Positions 18,054 to 27,017 are shown, counted from the stretch's first letter. The stretch: 64,000 nucleotides of DNA from Solibacillus sp. FSL R7-0682 (GCF_038005985.1 NZ_JBBOUI010000001.1:3612501-3676500), one strand, 5' to 3'. Made by a program: numbers and translations. Notes: a model not told the origin generated them from the sequence alone.

Positions 18054-19016
18054 ATGAAGGAAATATGTATTGGCATTATAGCTGCACTATTTTTCGCAGT
18101 TACATTCGTATTGAACCATTCAATGGAGTTAGAGGGTGGTAGTTGGCTTTGGAGTTCCTCTCTTCGTTACTTCTTTATGATGCCTTTTTTAATTGCCATT
18201 GTTGCAATACGAGGGAAAAATGGTTTCCGTATTATGGCTAGCGAAATGAAGGCTAAACCGAGTGCATGGCTCATTTGGAGTTTCGTCGGCTTCGTTCTCT
18301 TCTACGCTCCGCTTACATTCGCTGCAGCATTCGGTCCTGGATGGCTCGTTTCTGGCACATGGCAATTTACCATTGTTGCCGGTGTCCTAGTAGCACCGTT
18401 ATTCATCACAATGGTTGCTGACAAACCAGTTCGAGCGCAAATACCGCTTATTTCACTTGGCATTTCAAGTATCATTTTAATTGGGATATTAATGATTCAA
18501 ATACCGCAAGCGCAATCAGTTTCAACGAAAAGCTTATTACTAGGTATTGTCCCTGTAGTAGTTGCAGCCTTTGCTTATCCATTAGGAAATCGTAAAATGA
18601 TGGAACTCTGTGGTGGTCGCGTCGATCCTTTTCAACGTGTATTGGGGATGACGATCGCCTCTTTACCTGCCTGGATTATGTTAGCCATTTATGCCCTCTT
18701 TACAGTTGGTTTACCTTCAAGTAGCCAAGTATTTCAGTCTTTACTTGTAGCTGTGTCTTCAGGTGTAATCGCAACAGTGCTCTTTTTCATCGCTACGGAC
18801 AGGGTACGCCACGATCAAGGCAAGCTCGCAGCAGTCGAAGCTACCCAATCAACCGAAGTATTATTTGCTATGGCTGGTGAAATGATTTTATTAAGCCTTC
18901 CACTGCCCCAACCAATCGCACTAATGGGACTTGGTGTTATTATTCTCGGTATGCTCCTACATAGCTATCACACAATGCTTCTAGGAAAAAAACAACTTAA
19001 GGTCCCTGCTCAATAA
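18054..19016 (+). CDS. DMT-superfamily multidrug resistance efflux transporter
   Basis: Membrane protein of 320 residues with about ten helices, in the EmrE-like multidrug resistance efflux group (10-TM form). The segments GSWLWSSSLRYFFMMPFL and FGPGWLVSGTWQFTIVAG are typical of that group. The start is ATG 18054, preceded by GGAGGTG; an open frame runs further upstream inside pepT but is a shadow of it. Substrate unknown. Confidence 0.82.
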   Translation: MKEICIGIIAALFFAVTFVLNHSMELEGGSWLWSSSLRYFFMMPFLIAIVAIRGKNGFRIMASEMKAKPSAWLIWSFVGFVLFYAPLTFAAAFGPGWLVSGTWQFTIVAGVLVAPLFITMVADKPVRAQIPLISLGISSIILIGILMIQIPQAQSVSTKSLLLGIVPVVVAAFAYPLGNRKMMELCGGRVDPFQRVLGMTIASLPAWIMLAIYALFTVGLPSSSQVFQSLLVAVSSGVIATVLFFIATDRVRHDQGKLAAVEATQSTEVLFAMAGEMILLSLPLPQPIALMGLGVIILGMLLHSYHTMLLGKKQLKVPAQ

Positions 19017-19182
19017 CTTATGAGCGAGGACATTCTCTTTCACCCAAAGTTGGCCATTAATTTAATCATCACAAAAAATTCAAATTAAGTGTAACTATGG
19101 CAGTAAATTGAATTTCATTATTTATTTCACAAACAATACAGGGTATCATTATTCTTGAATACACTTTTAATGAGGGAATGCG

Positions 19183-19872
19183 ATGAACCAGAACCTACTA
19201 ATTATCGATGACGATTTAGAGTGGGCTAGCAAACTAAAAGCTTTTTTAGAACAACATAATTTTGATGTTTTTATTGCATCATCTGCCGAAGAAGGTAAAT
19301 TAAAATACGATACAGAATACCCCTGTATGATTATTTTAGAATTAGCTTTACCTAAAATGAGTGGGGAGGATTTTTGTAAATGGGTGAGAAAACAACAAGC
19401 GCCCGATGTTTCCATAATTGTAGTCAGTATAAAACAATTAGTGACAGATAAAATTAATGCACTTACTCTTGGCGCAGACGATTATTTAACAAAGCCCGTA
19501 GAGTTTGAAGAACTATTAGCCCATATCCAAGCTGTGCTAAGAAGAACCGGTTTGTTTTGTCAAAAAATCATCTATGAAGGATTATGTATTAAACCTAGAA
19601 AAGCTGAAGTACTATTAAACGGTCGAGTAATTCATCTTACGAAACATGAATTTATGCTCCTTTATTTTTTTATGGATCATCCAAATCAAATTATTGTACG
19701 AGAAGATTTACTTCAACATCTCTATCCTAATTTAGAAAAGGATATTTTAGATCGAACGATTGATGCGCATATTAAAAAACTTCGACTAAAAATAGAAGAT
19801 AATCCAAAAAAACCGACACGTATCGTTACTGTGAGAGGCATCGGTTATAAATTCGTTCATCGACCAAATTAA
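19183..19872 (+). CDS. Orphan OmpR-family regulator with atypical receiver (D to E)
   Basis: A 229-residue OmpR/PhoB-type protein. The receiver keeps the acidic pair DDD (residues 9-11) and the Lys in LTKPV (about 103), but the phosphoacceptor position reads IILELALPKMSG, with Glu53 where family members have Asp. The codon is GAA (around 19337), so this is not a reading problem. Glu in this position often mimics phosphorylation. The winged helix (about 135-226) ends in TRIVTVRGIGYKF. No kinase gene adjoins it. It is convergent with the diheme cytochrome gene. Confidence 0.9.
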   Translation: MNQNLLIIDDDLEWASKLKAFLEQHNFDVFIASSAEEGKLKYDTEYPCMIILELALPKMSGEDFCKWVRKQQAPDVSIIVVSIKQLVTDKINALTLGADDYLTKPVEFEELLAHIQAVLRRTGLFCQKIIYEGLCIKPRKAEVLLNGRVIHLTKHEFMLLYFFMDHPNQIIVREDLLQHLYPNLEKDILDRTIDAHIKKLRLKIEDNPKKPTRIVTVRGIGYKFVHRPN

Positions 19873-19922
19873 AAGGGAATGTTTAGAATCTTGCTACTAA
19901 ACATTCCTCTTTATTGTTATTA

Positions 19923-20882
19923 TTAAAAATCTGCTAAAACTTCATCCCAATTAATCGTACCATCTTTAGCTTGCTCTCTTCGCTCTTTCGTCATAATATC
20001 AGACGGTTTCCCACCCTTTGGCCAGTCTTTATCATGATTTTTCCACTCAGGACGATCTTGAGTCAAAATAAAGGCCGCTAAATCAGATGCTTCTTGATCC
20101 GTTAAAGTTAACTCCTGTCCAATCGGCATGTACGCTTGAATAAATCCAGCCATCTTTGACATACGAGCTAAACCCGCTCCATCATTAAATGATGTTTCCC
20201 CCCATAGAGCTGGACCCGTATTCGCCCCAATACCCGAGCCATCTGCTGCATGACAAGAAATACAAGATTTATCGAATAACACTTCACCATTTTTTACATC
20301 TGGTGTTGGAATTTGTTCCATATCTACTGATTTTGCCCATGGTCTAGGTTCCCCAATCGTTGCTCCTTCAGATATATATTTAAAATAAGCAACCATTGCT
20401 TCAAGCTCTTCAGAATTTGATTCAAATTTTTCTCCATTCATACTTCGAACCATACAGCCATTAATTCTTTCCTCGATTGTCACAATATCGCCTGCGCGTG
20501 CAATATATTTTGGATAATCTGCCATAACTCCTACTAGTGAAGCAACATTTTCAGTTAATCCTGCCCCAGCATGACAACTTGTACAAGATAAGTTCGCTCC
20601 AACTTTATCTTCTGCATAAATATGTGTTTCATTTACTAAATTAAAACCATAAATAATGTCATCTAACATTTTGTGATCCTCAGGAATATTTTCCATACTA
20701 ATGTTTAAAAATTGTTGCTCCTCTTTTTCCGTTGAAATCGATTGAACTAGTTTGGAATCATCATGTTCTTCAGGTGAATTTTTTTCTGCAATGAAGGTTG
20801 AACTTACCCAAAGTCCGATACTTATTGATAATAAAATTGCTAATGAAGAAATAACAACTGTTTTAAATTCCATTATTCTCAC
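19923..20882 (-). CDS. TsdA-like diheme c-type cytochrome (thiosulfate dehydrogenase family)
   Basis: Membrane-anchored or secreted cytochrome of 319 residues with one N-terminal hydrophobic helix (about 8-30). Two heme-c motifs are present: CTSCH (about 103-107) and CISCH (about 205-209). TsdA enzymes form tetrathionate from thiosulfate and use a Cys as axial ligand of heme 1; here INGCMVRSMNGE places a Cys 39 residues after the first heme His, as expected for that family. Met residues in MAGFIQAYMPIG could ligate heme 2. The neighbours handle persulfide and sulfite. The direction of the reaction and the electron acceptor are unknown. Confidence 0.78.
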   Translation of the reverse strand: MRIMEFKTVVISSLAILLSISIGLWVSSTFIAEKNSPEEHDDSKLVQSISTEKEEQQFLNISMENIPEDHKMLDDIIYGFNLVNETHIYAEDKVGANLSCTSCHAGAGLTENVASLVGVMADYPKYIARAGDIVTIEERINGCMVRSMNGEKFESNSEELEAMVAYFKYISEGATIGEPRPWAKSVDMEQIPTPDVKNGEVLFDKSCISCHAADGSGIGANTGPALWGETSFNDGAGLARMSKMAGFIQAYMPIGQELTLTDQEASDLAAFILTQDRPEWKNHDKDWPKGGKPSDIMTKERREQAKDGTINWDEVLADF

Positions 20883-21038
20883 TCCTTTTTTACTATTTTA
20901 TGGAGTTATGATAGTTAAATCATTGAAAATAATGGAATGTCAATTACATGCCATGTCTGTTTGGCAGATTAAATAATAAAACTATATTTTCGTTAAATTT
21001 TCATATTCAAGTATTATAATTAAATAATGAGCTTTTTA

Positions 21039-21719
21039 TTAGTCACAACCATTAATATCACAACTTGCACCGGTTTCCCCTTGCATTTGTAGCTTTGGTT
21101 GTTTTTCTATATAACTTGCTGCTTGCTGTAACGTTTCTTTAAATACATGCAATGGCTCAGCACCTTTAATTCCATAACGATTTTCAAAAACAAAAAATGG
21201 CACACTTGTTACAGGTATTTGTTGAATGTCGTAGCGATCACGTGCCAACTCTTCTTGATACGCTTCAGGTGATGATAGTACTTGTTTTGCTTCAGCAACA
21301 GGTAAACCAACATGATTCACAACAGACAGTAGCTGTTCTGAATCATTTACATTTAAACCTTGCTGGAAGTAACGGTGCATTACTTCTTCAATAAATTCAC
21401 CATCACGTTTATACTTCTTCGCCCATTTTGCTAGACGATGCGCATTTTCAGTGTTTCCAACAAGTACTTTATCTAAATTGTAAGTCAAACCTACTTCCTT
21501 GGCATGATCAAGAATAGCTTGAAACATATCTGAACTTCCTACACCCTCTTGAATTAATGGAACAGCGATCTCTTTACTTGTATCCGCATCTAATTCATAT
21601 GCTTTATATTCAATTTCCACATCCTGCTCCATACCAAGTTCTTTTATCGCCAGTTCAAGACGTTTTTTACCAATGTAACAAAATGGACATGCAAAGTCAG
21701 AAAAAATTTCAATTTTCAT
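21039..21719 (-). CDS. DsbA-family oxidoreductase, FrnE-like
   Basis: Thioredoxin-fold protein of 226 residues with the active site DFACPFCYIGKKR near residue 11 and the cis-proline region IPVTSVPFFVFE. It has no signal peptide, so it acts in the cytoplasm; FrnE proteins work in disulfide exchange and oxidative stress. The start is ATG 21719, after GAGGTG. Two Cys residues end the protein (CDINGCD). It closes the sulfur island, downstream of the TauE/SafE gene. Confidence 0.87.
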   Translation of the reverse strand: MKIEIFSDFACPFCYIGKKRLELAIKELGMEQDVEIEYKAYELDADTSKEIAVPLIQEGVGSSDMFQAILDHAKEVGLTYNLDKVLVGNTENAHRLAKWAKKYKRDGEFIEEVMHRYFQQGLNVNDSEQLLSVVNHVGLPVAEAKQVLSSPEAYQEELARDRYDIQQIPVTSVPFFVFENRYGIKGAEPLHVFKETLQQAASYIEKQPKLQMQGETGASCDINGCD

Positions 21720-21793
21720 TTTTAACACCTCATAGTGATTTTTATACAAATTTTTAAAATTTGTTGAATAATTGGGATTAAATGCTCCTGTTA

Positions 21794-22576
21794 TTATAAA
21801 ATATCAGCCCAAATTTTAATTGCGGTTGCGCCAATCATAATCGCTAAAAGCCACTGTAGTATTTTAACATTCATTTTTTGACCTACTTTTGCGCCAAGTG
21901 GAGCTGCAATGATACTTGCGATGATCATAAGAAATGCCGGCCAATATTCAATCTGACCAGTGATGATTTTACCGACACTACCACCAATTGACGAAATAAA
22001 AGTAATCGCTAAACTTGTTGCAATCGTCACACGTGTTGGAATTTTTAATACTGTTAACATAATTGGGACAAGTAAAAAGCCACCTGCTGCCCCAACAATT
22101 CCTGACCCAATACCAACGATTAAGGCTAACGAACTTGCTAACACTTTATTAAATGTAATTGTTTTTGTATCTTCAACTGTTTTTCGTGGAATAAACATCA
22201 TTACTGCAGCAATGACAGCTAGAACTCCATATACGATGTTAACTGCAGATTCTGACAGAAATCCAGAACCATAACTACCGATAAAACTACCAAGTAAAAT
22301 GGCACCACCCATATAGACAATAAGATCTTTATTAAGTAAACCACTTTTACGATATGCCCATACCCCAGCAATTGACGCAAAAAATACTTGGATGGCACTA
22401 ATACCCGATACTTCATGGGCAGTAAACGCCGCTAAACCAAATAACGGTGGAATGTATAAAAGCATCGGGTATTTAATAATGGATCCCCCAACGCCTAGCA
22501 TGCCAGAGACGAATGAACCAATGAATCCAAGTGCGAAAATAACAGCTATATATGTGAACGATAAATCGATTTCCAT
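21794..22576 (-). CDS. TauE/SafE-family sulfite (anion) exporter
   Basis: Membrane protein of 260 residues with seven to eight helices. Its two repeats each begin with a G-x-x-x-G-x-x-G-x-G-G type stretch ([18 protein letters not shown] and [13 protein letters not shown]). Members export sulfite or other sulfonated or sulfur anions. Its position beside tusA and the persulfide dioxygenase, whose product is sulfite, makes sulfite export the best guess. Confidence 0.85.
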   Translation of the reverse strand: MEIDLSFTYIAVIFALGFIGSFVSGMLGVGGSIIKYPMLLYIPPLFGLAAFTAHEVSGISAIQVFFASIAGVWAYRKSGLLNKDLIVYMGGAILLGSFIGSYGSGFLSESAVNIVYGVLAVIAAVMMFIPRKTVEDTKTITFNKVLASSLALIVGIGSGIVGAAGGFLLVPIMLTVLKIPTRVTIATSLAITFISSIGGSVGKIITGQIEYWPAFLMIIASIIAAPLGAKVGQKMNVKILQWLLAIMIGATAIKIWADIL

Positions 22577-22638
22577 TTGTTTTCCCTCTTTCTGAAAAGT
22601 AAAGCGAGTAGAACAATGCTCTACTCGCTATTACACTG

Positions 22639-22866
22639 TTATGCTTTTTGAATGTAGAAGAAATACACACCAGCTTCTTCTTTTTGTTCCAAAATTGTGT
22701 GTCCGCCTGCTGCAGCCCATGCTGTAAAGTCGTTTAAAGCACCTTTATCTGTAACTTGAACTTCTAATATTTCACCAGAGTTAATTGTATCGATTGTTTT
22801 TTTCGTACGTACGATTGGCATTGGACAAGCTAAGCCTTTTGCGTCTAAAGTTTTTGTAATATTCAT
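22639..22866 (-). CDS. TusA-family sulfurtransferase
   Basis: A 75-residue TusA/SirA-type carrier. The catalytic Cys lies in LDAKGLACPMPIVRTKK (Cys about 15). It passes persulfide sulfur between proteins. It sits 62 bp before the TauE/SafE gene and is closely similar to the N-terminal half of the TusA-rhodanese fusion at 24738-25298. Confidence 0.92.
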   Translation of the reverse strand: MNITKTLDAKGLACPMPIVRTKKTIDTINSGEILEVQVTDKGALNDFTAWAAAGGHTILEQKEEAGVYFFYIQKA

Positions 22867-22989
22867 GTTGAATTCCTCTTCTCGTAAGTTTTGTTTTTTG
22901 TAAGCGATCTTTTATTGTAGGCGTGCAAGACGCCCGTCACAAAAGCGTTGCCATTTGCAAATGACCCTATTTAGCTTTTGTATTTTTAA

Positions 22990-23020
22990 GTTGCTTGCCT
23001 CTTGAGCAGGAGGCAAGCAT
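22990..23020 (-). terminator. Terminator after the persulfide dioxygenase gene
   Basis: CTTGCCTC pairs with GAGGCAAG around a short loop, 70 bp past the stop codon of the dioxygenase gene. Confidence 0.6.
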
Positions 23021-23091
23021 TGAATTTAGCTCGACACGGTGTCAGGCATAAAGCATGACTTAATGGATTTGTATCTACTGGTCCTTTTCTA

Positions 23092-24219
23092 TTAGCGTAC
23101 TGCGCAACGATTTGGTCCAATCTCCATTTCCGTTTGTTCTTCATCATTTGGTGTTACTTTACCCATATTTACAATACGAATTTCTTGATATGCATTTGGT
23201 TGTGGTGGAAGACCATCTGTTACCATCTTACGGAATACTTCTTCATCCTCAACATTTAATCCGTGGTTTTCAGCGAATAAATCACCTAAACGTTTTGCAA
23301 CAGTACCGTCCTCGTTTAATTCTTCAATAATCATGAAGTGCGCAGGTAGTACAATTAAATCCTCTGCTAATGTGCGGTAACGGCGGTATAATGTTTCGCG
23401 TAAGTCACCTACCCAGTCTTCTGCAAGACCTGCTAAGTCAGGGCGACCAATTGAATCGATGAATAAAATATCACCTGTTAAAAGATACTTGCCATCAATT
23501 ACAAATGATGTTGAGCCAATTGTGTGTCCTGGTGAGTACAGTGCGCCTACTTCGATTTTTGATGAACCAAGTTGTACTGTTAATCCATCTGTTAATGGTG
23601 CATAGTCAAACACAACTTCTTCTGCATCTTTTGGTGGTAAATAATACGTTGCACCCGTTGCTGCTGCGATATGACGACCACCAGAAATGTGGTCAGCATG
23701 TAAGTGTGTATCAAACACGTGCTTAATTTTTACGCCCTTTTCTTCTGCAAATTTTGTGAATACATCTGTGAAGCGAACTGCGTCAATAATTGCTGCTTCA
23801 CCATCATTAATTGCCATGTAAGAAAGACAGCCTTTACCTAAGCGTACAAATTGGTATAATTCACCACCACCATTTAGATCGCCTACTTTAATTGGCTCAA
23901 GATACATTGACCATGATTTCATACCACCTTCAAGGTAGGCAACTTTATGACCTGCATCAGCTAGCATTTCTGCCACCATGATAGATGAACCTTCCTTCGC
24001 ACAAACAACTAATACTTCTTTATCTGTAGGGATTTTTGGTAAGATTTCTTCCACACCTTCTAATAATTCAAAGTATGGGATGTTTAAATATTCAAATTTA
24101 TGACCATCGATTTTCCAATCTTCAAAGGCATCTGCATTACGTACATCTAAAATAAATAATTCTTTGTTATCAATTACTTTGCGTGCAACTTGTGCAGCAG
24201 TCCATGCTGTTACTGTCAT
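23092..24219 (-). CDS. Rhodanese-persulfide dioxygenase fusion (CstB/ETHE1-like)
   Basis: A 375-residue two-domain enzyme. The N-terminal rhodanese domain (about 5-112) keeps a catalytic Cys in VVCAKEGSS. The C-terminal metallo-beta-lactamase domain (about 120-360) has [20 protein letters not shown] and LTGDILFID, the Fe(II) site of ETHE1-type persulfide dioxygenases, which oxidise glutathione or low-molecular-weight persulfides to sulfite. The order rhodanese then dioxygenase is the reverse of classic fusions with a C-terminal rhodanese. A CstR-type palindrome lies directly before the start and contains its G-rich ribosome site. Confidence 0.88.
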   Translation of the reverse strand: MTVTAWTAAQVARKVIDNKELFILDVRNADAFEDWKIDGHKFEYLNIPYFELLEGVEEILPKIPTDKEVLVVCAKEGSSIMVAEMLADAGHKVAYLEGGMKSWSMYLEPIKVGDLNGGGELYQFVRLGKGCLSYMAINDGEAAIIDAVRFTDVFTKFAEEKGVKIKHVFDTHLHADHISGGRHIAAATGATYYLPPKDAEEVVFDYAPLTDGLTVQLGSSKIEVGALYSPGHTIGSTSFVIDGKYLLTGDILFIDSIGRPDLAGLAEDWVGDLRETLYRRYRTLAEDLIVLPAHFMIIEELNEDGTVAKRLGDLFAENHGLNVEDEEVFRKMVTDGLPPQPNAYQEIRIVNMGKVTPNDEEQTEMEIGPNRCAVR

Positions 24220-24226
24220 TTACTTT

Positions 24227-24242
24227 TACCCCCATAGGTATA
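24227..24242. promoter_or_regulatory. CstR-type operator before the persulfide dioxygenase
   Basis: TACCCCCATAGGTATA matches the palindrome found before cstR, the DsrE operon and trxA. On the minus strand its GGGGGTA half is the only Shine-Dalgarno-like sequence, nine bases before the ATG, so repressor binding and ribosome access share one sequence. Confidence 0.75.
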
Positions 24243-24340
24243 ATTTTAATTAAATTTTTTTGGAACAGGTAGCATAAGCTAGGCTAGCTACCAGAACCAT
24301 TGGATAAGAATTTAAATATATGAATAGCGACTGCTAATCA

Positions 24341-24736
24341 TTAGAAAGTTAATGTTGGTGCTGCATCTTTCGCGTATTCTAAGAATGTCACAGCCCCACC
24401 TACTTCAATACCATCTACAAAATCTTCCTTCGTTAAGCCCATTACATCCATCGTCATTTGGCAAGCGATGAATGTCACACCTAACTCCTGTGCCATCTCT
24501 ACTAATTGTGGAATTGCAGGTACTTGTGCTTTGGCAAAGCCTTCTGCAAAGTGCTCTTTTCCTGCTGGCATTTCAAGGGCATTCATACCTTGTTTATGAA
24601 TTAAGTTTAAACCTTCAAATGTAAAGAAGATCGCTACTTCCTTTTCTGAAGCTGCTGCTGCAGTTGCGATATTGAATACTTTATAGGCATCAAAAAGCCC
24701 ACCATTTGCTGCGATAATTGCTACTTTATTTGACAT
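24341..24736 (-). CDS. DsrE/DsrF-like sulfur-transfer protein
   Basis: A 131-residue DsrE-family protein that begins VAIIAANGGLFDAYKVFNIA. The conserved Cys is in FIACQMTMDVMGL (near residue 91). Family members receive or hold persulfide sulfur. Its start is one base after the stop of the upstream TusA-rhodanese gene region, which implies one transcript. It is a paralogue of the DsrE protein at 25993-26469, which shows the same CxMTMD motif. Confidence 0.88.
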   Translation of the reverse strand: MSNKVAIIAANGGLFDAYKVFNIATAAAASEKEVAIFFTFEGLNLIHKQGMNALEMPAGKEHFAEGFAKAQVPAIPQLVEMAQELGVTFIACQMTMDVMGLTKEDFVDGIEVGGAVTFLEYAKDAAPTLTF

Positions 24737-24737
24737 T

Positions 24738-25298
24738 TTATTGTACCTCTTTCTTTAATTCGCCTGTGTAGCCTGTCATACCAGGTAAGACGTTATAGAT
24801 ATTTGTGAAACCTGCTTCAGCTAATTGCTGTGCAGCTAAATCTGAGCGTGTACCTGTTCTGCAAATGACATAAATAGTTTGTGCTTTATCTAATTCATTT
24901 ATACGATGAGTTAATTCACCCATTGGAATAGATTTTGCACCTGGTATATGACCAAAAGCATACTCTGCTGCTTCACGCACATCTAAAATTAAGCCTTCGC
25001 CGTTAACAGCATCTTCGTTTGAAATGGTATGCTCAAATGACTTTTCCGCTGCATCGCTTGTTTCTGGATTACATTTACGTATATAGTGATAGAACACACC
25101 ATTTTCTTCATTTGTTCCAATATATTGATGACCAACTGTTTTAGACCACGCAGCTAAATCGGCTACAGAACCTTTATCCGTTGCTTGGATTTCCAATACT
25201 TGCCCTTCAGCAACATCGTTCATCGCCTTTTTTGTTTTGACAATCGGCATTGGGCAGGCTAAGCCCTTTGCGTCTAATTGTACGTCTGATTTAATCAT
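24738..25298 (-). CDS. TusA-rhodanese fusion protein
   Basis: A 186-residue fusion. The TusA domain (about 1-75) has LDAKGLACPMPIVKTKK and the rhodanese domain (about 95-180) has the active site VICRTGTRSD. The pairing resembles CstA of Staphylococcus, which also carries a DsrE domain; here DsrE is a separate gene immediately after. The start is ATG 25298, preceded by GGAGGT. It likely moves persulfide sulfur from small thiols to carriers in the cytoplasm. Confidence 0.9.
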   Translation of the reverse strand: MIKSDVQLDAKGLACPMPIVKTKKAMNDVAEGQVLEIQATDKGSVADLAAWSKTVGHQYIGTNEENGVFYHYIRKCNPETSDAAEKSFEHTISNEDAVNGEGLILDVREAAEYAFGHIPGAKSIPMGELTHRINELDKAQTIYVICRTGTRSDLAAQQLAEAGFTNIYNVLPGMTGYTGELKKEVQ

Positions 25299-25331
25299 TT
25301 GAAACCTCCACAAAGGTATATTTTTTAAAAC

Positions 25332-25628
25332 TTATTTTACTTCGCCTGTCCACTCTAGCATTCCGCCCACCATATTTTTCACATCAAAGCCCTGTGCTTC
25401 TAAGAATGCTGTAGCCTGACCACTACGACCACCAGAACGGCAAACCATAATGTATGGCGTTTTTTTATCTAGTTCATGCATACGGAATTCCAGTAAGCCG
25501 AGTGGAATATGAATGATGTTAGGAATGTGTCCTTCTTCTACTTCTGCTACTTCACGTACATCTATTAAATGTAAAGCTTCACCAGCTTCTAACTTTTGCT
25601 GTACTTCTGCAGGTAAAATTGTTTTCAT
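25332..25628 (-). CDS. Single-domain rhodanese
   Basis: A 98-residue sulfurtransferase that has the complete fold: LIDVREVAEVEEGHIPN near the start and the active-site loop MVCRSGGRSGQA with the catalytic Cys about residue 64. It has no signal or membrane segment. It is in the DsrE-led operon, 12 bp after the membrane-anchored rhodanese gene. Confidence 0.92.
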   Translation of the reverse strand: MKTILPAEVQQKLEAGEALHLIDVREVAEVEEGHIPNIIHIPLGLLEFRMHELDKKTPYIMVCRSGGRSGQATAFLEAQGFDVKNMVGGMLEWTGEVK

Positions 25629-25640
25629 GTTTAATTCCTC

Positions 25641-25982
25641 CTAATAAGCGCTCATGCCACCACGGACATTCGTTACTTTTGTATACCCTAATTTTTTTAA
25701 TTGATTACACGCTTGCTTCGAGCGCATACCACTTTGACAAATGACCACGATTTCTTTATCTTTTGGTAGCTTCGAAAAGTCGGATCCAAGTGGAATATTT
25801 TTAAATTGTTTTACATTACGTGCTTTATATTCACCTGGTGTACGTACATCGATAAAAACTTTATCTTTATCATTAATAATTGTTTTAAGCTGTGCTGTTG
25901 ATATATTATTTACACCTTTTGTTGGTAACATACGCCAAGCAAAAAATGCAACGATTACGGCAATTATTATTGCTGTTTCCAT
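25641..25982 (-). CDS. Membrane-anchored rhodanese
   Basis: A 113-residue rhodanese. The first 17 residues are hydrophobic (TAIIIAVIVAFFAWRML), probably anchoring it to the membrane. The sulfurtransferase domain has VFIDVRTPGEYKARNV and the active loop VICQSGMRSKQA. It is ten bases from the DsrE gene before it, in one operon. Confidence 0.9.
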   Translation of the reverse strand: METAIIIAVIVAFFAWRMLPTKGVNNISTAQLKTIINDKDKVFIDVRTPGEYKARNVKQFKNIPLGSDFSKLPKDKEIVVICQSGMRSKQACNQLKKLGYTKVTNVRGGMSAY

Positions 25983-25992
25983 AGGTCACCTC

Positions 25993-26469
25993 TTAAATAA
26001 ATAAGTTTACGTTGCCTTCTTCTGCATCTGCTAAATATGCAGCAACCCCAGCATACTGAATGCCATCCAATAATTCTTCTTTTTGAAGTCCAAGTAAATC
26101 CATCGTCATCGTACATGTCACAAGTTTAATATCCTGCTCCTGCGCCATTTCGATTAACTGTGTTAATGTTAAAGCATTATGTTTCTCCATAACATGCTTA
26201 ATCATTTTTGGACCCATACCTAGCATTTGCATTTTTGATAACCCTAGCTTTTCAGCGCCTTGTGGCATCATTTTAGCGAACATTTTTTCTAAGAAGCCTT
26301 TTTTTACTGTTACCGGCTCTTGCTTTCGTAATGCATTAATGCCCCAAAATGTGTGGAAAATTGTTACTTCATGATCATATGCTGCTGCACCATTTGCAAT
26401 AATATACGCTGCCATTGCCTTGTCATAATCTCCACTAAATAAAACAATTGTTGTTCTTTTCTTTTCCAT
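25993..26469 (-). CDS. DsrE/DsrF-like protein (DrsE-type), first gene of sulfur operon
   Basis: A 158-residue DsrE-family protein that starts TTIVLFSGDYDKAMAAYIIA. The conserved Cys is in LVTCTMTMDLLGL (near residue 118). Compared with the 131-residue paralogue it has an internal Met/Lys-rich insertion (GFLEKMFAKMMPQGAEKLG), typical of the longer DsrE2-like proteins. AAGGGG precedes the ATG and a CstR operator lies 12 bp upstream. It leads the DsrE-rhodanese-rhodanese-TusA/rhodanese-DsrE operon. Confidence 0.88.
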   Translation of the reverse strand: MEKKRTTIVLFSGDYDKAMAAYIIANGAAAYDHEVTIFHTFWGINALRKQEPVTVKKGFLEKMFAKMMPQGAEKLGLSKMQMLGMGPKMIKHVMEKHNALTLTQLIEMAQEQDIKLVTCTMTMDLLGLQKEELLDGIQYAGVAAYLADAEEGNVNLFI

Positions 26470-26480
26470 ATTATCCCCTT

Positions 26481-26494
26481 ACCCCTATAGGTAT
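26481..26494. promoter_or_regulatory. CstR-type operator before the DsrE operon
   Basis: ACCCCTATAGGTAT lies 12 bp before the first gene of the operon, between it and the repressor gene. It matches the sites near 24.2, 26.9 and 28.1 kb. Confidence 0.78.
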
Positions 26495-26519
26495 TTTTTA
26501 TTTCAAAAATAAAAAGTCT

Positions 26520-26783
26520 TTACCGACTCTTCACTAATAGATCTACTGCTTGCATTACTATAGCATTTTTATCAAATGATGATTCGGCATCTTCTTTTGC
26601 TAAACATCCAACCAAATTATCTGTGACAATAACGCCAATTGTACGGTCAACAGCCGAGCGAACAGCGCTTAACTGTGTAATCACTTCTTTACACTCTTTT
26701 TCTTCATCCATCATGCGTAAAATACCTCTAAGTTGACCTTCAATCTTCTTCATTCGAGCAGTAACCTTTGCATCATATTGCAT
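26520..26783 (-). CDS. cstR: CstR persulfide-sensing repressor (CsoR family)
   Basis: An 87-residue all-helical repressor. Cys31 (EKECKEV) and Cys60 (NLVGCLAK) match the persulfide-reactive pair of CstR, while the His of the copper-binding CsoR group is not present at the expected position (VIVTDN), so this is a sulfur rather than copper sensor. The start is ATG 26783, preceded by AGAGGGGTG; the longer in-frame ORF beginning 13 codons earlier lacks a ribosome site. Its own promoter carries the operator. The regulated genes are the sulfur operon, the dioxygenase and probably thioredoxin. Confidence 0.9.
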   Translation of the reverse strand: MQYDAKVTARMKKIEGQLRGILRMMDEEKECKEVITQLSAVRSAVDRTIGVIVTDNLVGCLAKEDAESSFDKNAIVMQAVDLLVKSR

Positions 26784-26887
26784 TATCTCACCCCTCTTGG
26801 TTAAATTCATCATCTGTTCCAATAATCCTACCGTTAGAGGTATATAATTCTTTTTGTTAGATAACTAGTATGTGTTATCTGATACCA

Positions 26888-26916
26888 ATATTACTACCCA
26901 TAGGGGTATATGTCAA
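26888..26916 (-). promoter_or_regulatory. Sigma-A promoter of cstR with operator in the spacer
   Basis: On the minus strand TTGACA (26916-26911) and TAATAT (26893-26888) are 17 bp apart. The spacer holds ATACCCCTATGGGTA (26896-26909), so a bound repressor would directly block polymerase. A more degenerate copy, TACCGTTAGAGGTATA, lies at 26829-26843. Confidence 0.85.
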
Positions 26917-26957
26917 CAATAAATTTTTTTTAAAAAAATAAATTCTCTATAGCCAAA

Positions 26958-26990
26958 AAAGCTGAGGCTTTTATACTTGTCAAAGCCTCT
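26958..26990 (-). terminator. Terminator after the methyltransferase gene
   Basis: GAGGCTTT pairs with AAAGCCTC around a loop, just past the stop codon of the gene at 27018. Confidence 0.6.
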
Positions 26991-27017
26991 AGTTGAATTA
27001 TAAGTTATCGCTCTTTC

